This document shows positions 24,697 to 31,192 of a DNA stretch of 51,959 nt, in pieces (position 1 is the stretch's first letter; each line of letters starts with the position of its first letter). The translations under genes and the position numbers were made by a program. The notes under the pieces are model-generated. The model saw nothing but the letters and a program-made list of their open reading frames with translations, was not told the DNA's origin and did not search any database. The stretch is taken from contig JAGBGO010000044.1 of the NCBI GenBank assembly GCA_017935905.1, positions 1 through 51,959 of the forward strand, written 5' to 3'. This stretch comes from Clostridia bacterium (GTDB taxonomy: Bacteria; Bacillota; Clostridia; UBA1212; UBA1255).

Positions 24697-26013
24697 TTAG
24701 GTAATGCGAATCTTTTCTTTTTTCAAAAGAAAGACGTAGGCGCCCAGGGAGACTATGCTGTCAAAAGCATTTCCAATGCCGAACAGCAGCGCAATGCCTG
24801 TGAGGGTAGGTGTCCACACGTTTACGGCGTACAGAATAAAGGCAACGCCATAGTAAACGGTGTTGGTAACTACAGATTCGAACAGCATATAATTTGTCTT
24901 GCCCAGTCCGTAGAAGGTGGCGTCGAATACGTTTTGAAAAGCGTACAGTACGTAAAAACCTACCAGCAACAATACCAGTTTAAACAGTTTATCTACATCC
25001 GTAAAACCGAGTATGTTTGCCATAAAAGGTTTCCATAGGGGAATACTGATGAACCAAAGTATAGCAATAAGGGCGGTGAGGGTAAAATACCCTAAAGAAT
25101 TTTTCCGCACGTTCTCCTTGTCTGTAGCCACTTCCTGCTTGATGAGTTCGCCTAATTGAAGTACCGGCAGAAGCAGCCAACCCCAAATAAAATTGTTAGC
25201 TACCCAATAGGTACCTTGTTCGCCGACCATATTGACCATGCGGGCAATCATCACCATATAGGCAATATTTCGAACGAAGGATTCCAGGCCGGAGATACCG
25301 CCGATTTTACAGAAATCCTTGACCCAAGTGAAATCCATTTTCGTTTTGCTAAATAGGGAAATTTTCTCTTTTGTAAGCAAATAAAGGGACAGGCACAAAA
25401 GAAGTACATTTACAATGATATTGGAATATCCAATGCCGTTTACACCTAAATTGAAAGAGAACGGAAGGGAGGAAACGAGGAATAAGTCAGATAATAAACA
25501 TAGAACTAATTTAACGCCGGTCAATGCATACAAGTATTTACTTTTATTGACTGTAATCAAGGCGACTAATAAAAACTGCGTTAAAATAGCAAATATGTTG
25601 GCGATACTTTCGATGCGAATGTACGTAACGGAGGCGGCAATGATAGAACTGTCTGTTGCCATTGCGTTTAACAGCGGTTTGGCAAAGATTACTATACAAG
25701 TGGAAAGAACCGTGTAAACACTAAACGTCACCAAAAGACCTGTTTTTAGCCGATTCGAAAATTCTTTTGAATCGGTTTGCGCTTTTCCCATAAAGAAAAA
25801 TAAGGGTAAAATAATTGCTTCGTTCAGAATTTCATACAGTAGATTGACCCATGAAAGTTGTCCTGCAATCGAGAAAGACCACTCGCCCGGTAGTCGTCCC
25901 AAGAAGAATACCCGTACCGTGGTATAAATTGTGGGTACAAATCCCATCACCAGTAGGGCTGCGAACAGTTTGTAGTTTACGTTTTTCATTGACAGTTTAA
26001 TTTTGGATAACAT
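24697..26013 (-). CDS. MATE-family efflux transporter
   Basis: A 438-residue membrane protein with about twelve helices in two bundles. The MATE-type order is visible in the second-half loops (ISGLESFVRNIAYMVMIARMV) and helix starts, though sequence similarity to NorM is modest. MATE proteins export cationic drugs or metabolites using sodium or proton gradients. The RBS GAGGAG precedes the ATG. It is divergent from an Rrf2 regulator and the two promoters lie close together, so Rrf2 may control it. An alternative is a flippase of the MVF/polysaccharide group, but length and loops favour MATE. Confidence 0.8.
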   Translation of the reverse strand: MLSKIKLSMKNVNYKLFAALLVMGFVPTIYTTVRVFFLGRLPGEWSFSIAGQLSWVNLLYEILNEAIILPLFFFMGKAQTDSKEFSNRLKTGLLVTFSVYTVLSTCIVIFAKPLLNAMATDSSIIAASVTYIRIESIANIFAILTQFLLVALITVNKSKYLYALTGVKLVLCLLSDLFLVSSLPFSFNLGVNGIGYSNIIVNVLLLCLSLYLLTKEKISLFSKTKMDFTWVKDFCKIGGISGLESFVRNIAYMVMIARMVNMVGEQGTYWVANNFIWGWLLLPVLQLGELIKQEVATDKENVRKNSLGYFTLTALIAILWFISIPLWKPFMANILGFTDVDKLFKLVLLLVGFYVLYAFQNVFDATFYGLGKTNYMLFESVVTNTVYYGVAFILYAVNVWTPTLTGIALLFGIGNAFDSIVSLGAYVFLLKKEKIRIT

Positions 26014-26033
26014 ATAAACATCTCCTCGCTTTT

Positions 26034-26062
26034 AATATAGTCCAAAGTGCACTTGAAATCAA
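26034..26062 (-). promoter_or_regulatory. MATE gene promoter
   Basis: Minus strand TTGATT (26062-26057), 17 bases, TATATT (26039-26034). It lies back to back with the Rrf2 promoter. Confidence 0.65.
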
Positions 26063-26066
26063 CCTC

Positions 26067-26096
26067 TTGATTTACCTACCACTTTGGTAGTATAAT
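26067..26096 (+). promoter_or_regulatory. Rrf2 promoter with palindromic operator
   Basis: TTGATT (26067-26072), 18 bases, TATAAT (26091-26096). The palindrome CTACC-ACTTT-GGTAG (26076-26090) sits between the boxes and touches the -10, a good position for autorepression by the Rrf2 dimer. Confidence 0.75.
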
Positions 26097-26119
26097 GAAC
26101 TAAACGGAGGGAAGCAACG

Positions 26120-26545
26120 ATGATGATATCAACCAAAGGAAGATACTTATTGCGTGTCATGTTGGACTTGGCGGAATGGCAAGCCGATCATTTAGTGCCT
26201 ATGAAAGAAATAGCAGAGCATCAAGGGTTGTCCCTTAAATATTTGGAGCGGATTATGCCGGTACTTACTAAACACGGCTTAGTAGAAGGTACACACGGCA
26301 AAGGCGGCGGCTATCGCCTGACCCGCACGCCGGAGCAATATAGCGTAGGCGAGATCCTTCGTCTTGCAGAAGGGGAGTTGGCGCCCATTGCCTGCCCCGA
26401 ATGTGGCGGAGAGCATTGTAAGAGAGCGAAAGAATGTTACACCCTTCCTATGTGGCTTCAATTTCACCATTTAGTGAATGATTATTTTAACGGTATTACC
26501 CTGGCAGATTTACTGGACGGCAATCTATCCAACACTTCACTTTAA
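26120..26545 (+). CDS. Rrf2-family transcriptional regulator
   Basis: A 141-residue protein. The winged helix covers residues 1-75 (STKGRYLLRVMLDLAE, MKEIAEHQGLSLKYLERIM, GKGGGYRL). Residues about 93-107 hold four cysteines (CPECGGEHCKRAKEC) in the region where IscR, NsrR and RsrR bind an iron-sulfur cluster; the spacing is not identical to IscR. It may sense Fe-S status, nitric oxide or redox. Divergent from the MATE gene, with a palindrome in the shared spacer. ATG at 26123 is an equally possible start. Confidence 0.88.
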   Translation: MMISTKGRYLLRVMLDLAEWQADHLVPMKEIAEHQGLSLKYLERIMPVLTKHGLVEGTHGKGGGYRLTRTPEQYSVGEILRLAEGELAPIACPECGGEHCKRAKECYTLPMWLQFHHLVNDYFNGITLADLLDGNLSNTSL

Positions 26546-26591
26546 ATTTCAAAATCTTTCAATAAAAATGAAGGTTTTTCAAAAATCATCA

Positions 26592-26674
26592 TTCCAAAAC
26601 AACAAAACAGTCGAAATAAAGTGAAATCAGCCCATTTTTACAGGCTGAGTTCACTTTATTTGTTGATTTTGGAA
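26592..26674. repeat. Large nested palindrome between convergent genes (spacer D)
   Basis: AAATAAAGTGAAATCAGCC (26614-26632) pairs with 26643-26661 with one mismatch. An outer pair (TTCCAAAA at 26592, TTTTGGAA at 26667) extends the structure. A further reverse copy of the core, TTCACTTTA, lies at the end of the Rrf2 gene (26535-26543). A weaker hairpin (26551-26580) ending in TTTTT precedes it. It probably terminates both genes and may be a simpler relative of arrays A, B, C and E. Confidence 0.7.
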
Positions 26675-26714
26675 AGAAAAAATGAAAGCCTTTGCCAAAC
26701 CGGACAAGCCGTCT

Positions 26715-27623
26715 TCAAGGCTTGCAAGTCCCGCAAGCACTATATCCGTGCTGCATCATCTGATCTCGCGTCTGCCCTTTGACCTCCAGGCGATTTTCTT
26801 CCTTAATGGAATCTGCATGGCCGCAGGATGGCAGATGGAACTTGCCGGTATTGGTATTTAGAATATAAATCACGCCGGCGGCAGTTCCTGCAGGCGTCTG
26901 CGTGGGCGCCACTGTAGCCGCAGTCCCGTCCAAACGGCTGTGGCCTGTTGCATAATCAATGATAATCCCCGGCTGTACGTTATATACATATACATTAAAA
27001 CAAATTCCGGCGCCATTATCTTCCATAGACAAAGCTTCGATTTGCACGCCCCGGGCCACCAGTTCCGTGCCCTCGAAAATAGGCGTAACCCGATAAAGCA
27101 CGTGATTCTCGGTCTCTTTCACATAGTCTGCTACCATATTTTCAAAAGGCAGCATGCCTTTGGTGTTCATATAGCGGGTGCCGGTGATCAAATTCTGCTC
27201 ATTGGCATTTTCCCCGGACAACTGAAATCCAATCAAGTGGCAGCGATTGTACAAATAACCGCCGTCTACGATATCATAGCGAATGGTTTGCCAGCCGGAA
27301 GGCTTCACTTGGCCGATGCTGCCTCGGTCTTCTGTGGGCATCAGGTCAAGGCCGATGCAAGCCAGTGCTTCCGTGCAGCGCCCTAAAACATCTAATTCAC
27401 CGTAGGTTTCAAAAGACTCTACCGTGTGTTCTGCGTCTTCAAACTCCGGCACGTTGTTGTTGAGGGCCGTGTAGGGAGCGCTTTGGTAGGTGGGCAGCGT
27501 GTTGGTGTCTGGCGTATGGGTGGGTAAAATGGTGGGCGACGTCTCCACGGGTCCCTGACCGCATCCAACGAAGCTCACAAGAATGAATAATACAGTGACA
27601 AGTACTATAACTTTACGCTTCAT
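26715..27623 (-). CDS. Secreted DNA/RNA non-specific endonuclease lipoprotein
   Basis: A 302-residue lipoprotein: signal peptide with lipobox (VSFVGC, Cys 21), Thr/Pro linker (SPTILPTHTP), then a beta-beta-alpha-metal nuclease domain of the Endonuclease_NS_2 type. NRCHLIGFQLSGENANEQNLITGT contains the catalytic His and metal Asn, followed by NTKGMLPFE. After a second PTQTP linker, the last 50 residues carry FHLPSCGHADSI and CGTCKP, an Ada-like Cys module often found at the end of such nucleases. It probably degrades extracellular nucleic acid for nutrition. The start overlaps the stop of the upstream gene (ATGA). Confidence 0.9.
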   Translation of the reverse strand: MKRKVIVLVTVLFILVSFVGCGQGPVETSPTILPTHTPDTNTLPTYQSAPYTALNNNVPEFEDAEHTVESFETYGELDVLGRCTEALACIGLDLMPTEDRGSIGQVKPSGWQTIRYDIVDGGYLYNRCHLIGFQLSGENANEQNLITGTRYMNTKGMLPFENMVADYVKETENHVLYRVTPIFEGTELVARGVQIEALSMEDNGAGICFNVYVYNVQPGIIIDYATGHSRLDGTAATVAPTQTPAGTAAGVIYILNTNTGKFHLPSCGHADSIKEENRLEVKGQTRDQMMQHGYSACGTCKP

Positions 27624-28030
27624 TTTACATAAACCTCTTTCGTGATCTTGTCATGGGAGTAGCCGGGAAATTCCGAACGGGCTTGCAACCTCAGACCTGC
27701 AGCAATTGGGTCGATATCCAGGTAAAAATCCCCGGGATAATCCCGGTTCCAGCGATAAATTGTCAGCATTGTAATCCGTTCTAAAACGGGGGACAGGGGT
27801 GCGTCTTCCAAAAAGCAAACTTGGTTTTCTGCCACGTCTTCCGGGCATTGATCACTGACCCAAATGGTTTCTCCATCCACCGGGAAAATGTCTTCGGAAA
27901 ACTTCCGCACTTTCAGCAGTCTTCCTTCTAAATTCTGTAAAATATCTACAATCACCGCTCTGTCTCGGCTTTGCCGACGGCGGTTAAATAACATTCCGTT
28001 TTGATTGTCTAAACAAACGATCACGTGCAT
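27620..28030 (-). CDS. Conserved hypothetical protein coupled to nuclease
   Basis: A 136-residue soluble protein beginning MHVIVCLDNQNGMLFN, followed by a basic RRRQSRDRAV stretch. It has no signal peptide. I recall similar short proteins next to these secreted nucleases in Clostridia, sometimes annotated as ribonuclease Z without the zinc-binding HxHxDH motif, which is also absent here, so I do not accept that name. Its TGA overlaps the ATG of the nuclease by four bases, implying a linked function; a cytosolic inhibitor protecting against the unexported nuclease is a testable idea, not a conclusion. Confidence 0.7.
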   Translation of the reverse strand: MHVIVCLDNQNGMLFNRRRQSRDRAVIVDILQNLEGRLLKVRKFSEDIFPVDGETIWVSDQCPEDVAENQVCFLEDAPLSPVLERITMLTIYRWNRDYPGDFYLDIDPIAAGLRLQARSEFPGYSHDKITKEVYVK

Positions 28031-28094
28031 GGTACGTCCCTGTGCTTTCTTATATATATTATATTAAACCTATTTTACCACGAAGAAGCGGGCA

Positions 28095-28123
28095 ATGACA
28101 ATATCGCGTTTTTATGTTATACT
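28095..28123 (+). promoter_or_regulatory. Promoter of HAD phosphatase gene
   Basis: ATGACA (28095-28100), 17 bases, TATACT (28118-28123), ahead of the RBS AGAGGAGG. Confidence 0.6.
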
Positions 28124-28149
28124 TACCTCGATAGAAAGAGGAGGCGCCT

Positions 28150-28779
28150 ATGACCTACTTATTTGACTTTGACGGCACTTTAGTAGATTCCATGCCGATC
28201 TATATTGATACTATGCTTCAAATTTTAGAAGATTTTGACATCGACTATCCGGAAGATATTGTAAAAATTATCACGCCCCTTGGGACACAAGGTACGGCGG
28301 ACTATTATATAGAGTTAGGCGTGCCCTTGACCCGGGAGGAAATTATCGAGCGAATGGGACGGGGAATGGTGGAAGCTTATTTTACCCGCATCCCTGCCAA
28401 AGAAGGCGTCATTGAGACGCTGCGCGTGCTGAAAGACCGGGGAGACCGCCTGAACGTGCTTACGGCAAGTCCCCATATCACCTTGGACGCTTGCCTCAAG
28501 CGGTTGGGGATTTTCGACTGGTTCGACCACGTGTGGTCCTGTGATGATTTTGCTACCACCAAGGCGGATCCGGAGATTTACAAGCAGGCGGCAGGTAAAA
28601 TGGGTGTTCCGGTAGAAGACGTGTTATTCTTAGATGATAATCTGAACGCCATTCGAACGGCGCAAGCGGCCGGGATGCAGGTGTGCGGCGTATACGATGC
28701 GTCTTCGGAAGCGTACGAAATGGAGATGCGGGCAGTCTCCGGGCGGTATGTGAAGAATTTCAGGGAACTTTTCGCGTAA
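28150..28779 (+). CDS. HAD-family phosphatase (Gph-like)
   Basis: A 209-residue HAD hydrolase. Motif I DFDGTLVDSM (nucleophile and acid Asp), motif II NVLTASPH, Lys of motif III in TTKADPEIYK, and motif IV VLFLDDNLNAI are all present. The helical cap between motifs I and II is the subclass I type shared by phosphoglycolate phosphatase and beta-phosphoglucomutase. The substrate cannot be read from sequence. It is monocistronic; the next promoter begins eight bases after the stop. Confidence 0.9.
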   Translation: MTYLFDFDGTLVDSMPIYIDTMLQILEDFDIDYPEDIVKIITPLGTQGTADYYIELGVPLTREEIIERMGRGMVEAYFTRIPAKEGVIETLRVLKDRGDRLNVLTASPHITLDACLKRLGIFDWFDHVWSCDDFATTKADPEIYKQAAGKMGVPVEDVLFLDDNLNAIRTAQAAGMQVCGVYDASSEAYEMEMRAVSGRYVKNFRELFA

Positions 28780-28786
28780 AATTTTC

Positions 28787-28815
28787 TTGACTTCACCCAA
28801 GTAGCGTGCTATTAT
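28787..28815 (+). promoter_or_regulatory. Promoter of paaK T-box transcript
   Basis: TTGACT (28787-28792), 17 bases, TATTAT (28810-28815). The transcript should start near 28822. Confidence 0.8.
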
Positions 28816-28821
28816 GAAATC

Positions 28822-29098
28822 GTTAAATGCGTTTGAGCAGGAACCAGTAAGTTTCAAACGGAACCTGGAGAGAGTTGCCGGTCGGTGCGAGGCAATGGGT
28901 AAGGGAAACTGTATTCATCCTGTGAGATGTGTACTGAACGAGGTGACTCAAGTAGGATACAACGGGTGTTCCCGTCATAGAACAAGCGTGTTGATAGACA
29001 CGCACAAGGCTGTTTTCGTGAGAAGACAGCGAATAGAGGTGGTACCACGGGAATTCTCGTCCTCTGTATTCCAAGCAAGAATACAGAGGACTTTTTTG
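28822..29098 (+). ncRNA. T-box leader (compatible with tRNA-Phe)
   Basis: Stem I contains AGAGAG (28869-28874) and the distal GCCGGTCGGTGCGAGGC. The T-box is GAGGTGGTACCACGGG (29036-29051), whose TGGT would pair with an ACCA acceptor end, i.e. discriminator A. The terminator follows: GTCCTCTGTATTC pairing with GAATACAGAGGAC, then TTTTTT (29059-29098). A TTC at 28914-28916 (TATTCATCC context) sits where a specifier is plausible and is shared in position with the leader at 33.5-33.8 kb, suggesting Phe. Phe is inferred; CGA after TGAA at 28939 is a competing reading. Confidence 0.9.
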
Positions 29099-29142
29099 TT
29101 TGGAAAAATGGTAATAATCACATTTAGAAAGGAAGAGGTAGT

Positions 29143-30450
29143 ATGGCAGAGCATTATTATCAGAAGGACATTGAAACCATGCCGATTGAGGATATGAAGA
29201 AACTTCAATCGGAGAAGTTGGTGAAACAGGTAAAGCACGTTTATGAGAACGTTGCGTATTACCGGAATTTAATGGATGAGAAAGGCGTTAAGCCGGAAGA
29301 CATCCACGGAATTGAAGATTTACATAAGCTTCCGTTTTTGAGCAAAGCGGATTTGCGGGACGCATATCCTTACGGACTTTTAGGAAAACCCTTAAAGGAA
29401 TGTGTGCGGATTCATTCCACGTCCGGCACTACGGGACGTCGTGTAGTGGCATTTTACACCCAGCATGACGTAGATTTGTGGGAGGATTGCTGCGCAAGAG
29501 CAATCGTTGCAGCAGGCGGTACGGATGAAGACGTGTGCCAGGTTGCGTACGGCTACGGCCTTTTCACCGGTGGCGCCGGTCTTCACGGCGGTTCTCACAA
29601 AGTTGGTTGTTTGACACTTCCTATGTCCTCGGGAAACACAGACAGACAAATTCAGTTTATGGAAGATTTAGGGGCAACCATTCTTTGTTGCACGCCGTCT
29701 TATGCGGCTTACGTAGGAGAGTCTTTGAAGGAGAAAGGTTACAAACCGGAAGATATTCCTTTGAAAGCCGGCATCTTCGGCGCAGAGCCCTGGACAGAGG
29801 AAATGCGTCACCAGATTGAAGAAACGTTAGGTATTAAAGCTTATGATATTTATGGTCTTACTGAGACCTCCGGCCCCGGAGTTGCTTTCGAATGCAGCGA
29901 GCAGACCGGTATGCATATTAACGAGGACCATTTCTTGGCAGAGATTATTGATCCCGATACGGGAGAAGTGCTTCCGGAAGGGGAGAAGGGCGAACTTGTA
30001 TTTACTTCTTTAGACAAAGAAGCGTTCCCGCTTCTTCGGTACCGCACCCGGGATATTTGCGTGCTGTCCCGGAAGAAGTGCTCTTGCGGCAGAACCTTAA
30101 TTAAAATGGCAAAACCCATGGGTAGAACGGATGATATGCTGATTATCCGCGGTGTCAACGTTTTCCCAAGTCAGATTGAAACGGTGCTTCTAAATGAAGG
30201 CTACCAGCCAAACTACCAGATTATCGTAGACCGTGTGAACAACACCGACACGTTCGAAGTCAACGTAGAAATGAATCCGGAACAGTTCACGGATAAAGTC
30301 AGCGAAATCTTAGGCATGGAGCGGAAACTTTCCGACGCTATGAAGATTATGCTAGGTATCAATCCCAAAGTTCGTTTGGTAGCACCGAAGTCTATTGTCA
30401 GAAGCGAAGGCAAGGCTGTCCGCGTTGTGGATAAGCGTAAATTAGTTTGA
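29143..30450 (+). CDS. paaK: Phenylacetate-CoA ligase
   Basis: A 435-residue acyl-adenylating enzyme making arylacetyl-CoA from an aryl acid, ATP and CoA. Visible: STSGTTGRRV (ATP P-loop), GAEPWTEEMR, DIYGLTETSGPG (adenine-binding), RYRTRD and the C-terminal GRTDDMLIIRGVNVFPSQIE hinge. The length is the standard PaaK form. It is followed after 23 bases by an ACT-domain gene, a common pair in anaerobes. The T-box leader implies induction when an amino acid, probably Phe, is scarce. That fits reactivating phenylacetate towards aromatic amino acid synthesis through a reductive keto-acid synthase, though no such enzyme is in this window. Confidence 0.93.
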   Translation: MAEHYYQKDIETMPIEDMKKLQSEKLVKQVKHVYENVAYYRNLMDEKGVKPEDIHGIEDLHKLPFLSKADLRDAYPYGLLGKPLKECVRIHSTSGTTGRRVVAFYTQHDVDLWEDCCARAIVAAGGTDEDVCQVAYGYGLFTGGAGLHGGSHKVGCLTLPMSSGNTDRQIQFMEDLGATILCCTPSYAAYVGESLKEKGYKPEDIPLKAGIFGAEPWTEEMRHQIEETLGIKAYDIYGLTETSGPGVAFECSEQTGMHINEDHFLAEIIDPDTGEVLPEGEKGELVFTSLDKEAFPLLRYRTRDICVLSRKKCSCGRTLIKMAKPMGRTDDMLIIRGVNVFPSQIETVLLNEGYQPNYQIIVDRVNNTDTFEVNVEMNPEQFTDKVSEILGMERKLSDAMKIMLGINPKVRLVAPKSIVRSEGKAVRVVDKRKLV

Positions 30451-30473
30451 TAAACGGAAAGGAGTTTTGAATT

Positions 30474-30905
30474 ATGGCAATTAAACAATTAACCATTTTT
30501 GTGCAGAACCGCAAAGGTGCAGTCAGTTCTATTACCGACACGCTGGCAAAACACGATGTGAATATTCGTGCGTTGTCCATTGCGGAAACAGAAGATTTCG
30601 GTATTCTCCGTTTGATTGTAAACGATGAGGCGACCGCAGAGAAGACTCTTTCTGAGGAAGGCTATTTGATTAAAGTGACCGACGTTGTAGGTGTGAAGAT
30701 CGGCGATGCTCCCGGCAAATTGACAACCGCCCTTGGCGTATTGGACAGAGCCGGCATCAATTTGGAGTATTTGTATGCTTTTATGGCCCGTACCGAGAAA
30801 CACGCTTACGTGGTACTTCGTGTGGAGGATATCCAGGAAGCAGAGGCTGCTTTAGAGCACGCCGGTTTCCATTTAGTTACAGATGCGGACGTGTGCAAAC
30901 TGTAA
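30474..30905 (+). CDS. Tandem ACT-domain protein
   Basis: A 143-residue cytosolic protein of two ACT domains (residues 3-65 and 71-140; TDTLAKHDVNIRALSIAE and LGVLDRAGINLEYLYAFM mark the two ligand helices). ACT domains bind amino acids. This type is regularly encoded next to paaK and indolepyruvate oxidoreductase genes and is thought to act as an amino-acid sensor or allosteric partner; the exact role is not established. The RBS AAAGGAG precedes the ATG. A terminator follows directly. Confidence 0.9.
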   Translation: MAIKQLTIFVQNRKGAVSSITDTLAKHDVNIRALSIAETEDFGILRLIVNDEATAEKTLSEEGYLIKVTDVVGVKIGDAPGKLTTALGVLDRAGINLEYLYAFMARTEKHAYVVLRVEDIQEAEAALEHAGFHLVTDADVCKL

Positions 30906-30930
30906 AATGTGTGCAATGATTTGATTTGCA

Positions 30931-30964
30931 GAGAGCCGCCTCGGAAACGGGGCGGCTTTTTTGT
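30931..30964 (+). terminator. Terminator of paaK-ACT operon
   Basis: AGCCGCC pairs with GGCGGCT around a short loop (CGGAAACG inside), followed by TTTTTT. Confidence 0.9.
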
Positions 30965-31003
30965 TGCTTAATAGGGTCAAAGGTCATAGATGCGCGTGTA
31001 CCT

Positions 31004-31155
31004 GGAGGTAAATCGTAAAATATTGCATTTTACCTCCAACTTTTTACCGGATTTACTGGAATTGCGTGAGGTGGAATGGTAAAAAGCCGCAAAAACCTCC
31101 CGATCTGCTCAAAAAATGGGAGGTAATTCCCGGATTTCGGTGAATTACCTCCCAT
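31004..31155. repeat. Alternating inverted-repeat array C (core GGAGGTAAWT)
   Basis: GGAGGTAAAT F at 31004, R (ATTTTACCTCC) at 31027; CTTTTTACC at 31040 pairs with GGTAAAAAG at 31078; CCTCCC R at 31095; TGGGAGGTAATTC F at 31117; its perfect 13-base complement at 31142-31154. The final hairpin is preceded by AAAAAA and so terminates the minus-strand gene. The overall plan is like arrays A and B, with a less regular middle. Confidence 0.75.
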
Positions 31156-31192
31156 TGTGTCATTTCATCTCTATTTTACCCGGCACAATCTT

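Noticed and set aside
27620-28030. Ribonuclease Z
   Set aside because: The zinc-binding HxHxDH motif and metallo-beta-lactamase fold are absent from this 136-residue protein.
28935-28945. CGA (Arg) as specifier of the first T-box
   Set aside because: TGAACGA fits a TGAA-NNN pattern, but the second leader has no equivalent and the regulated gene is an aryl-CoA ligase. Not excluded, only less likely than TTC.
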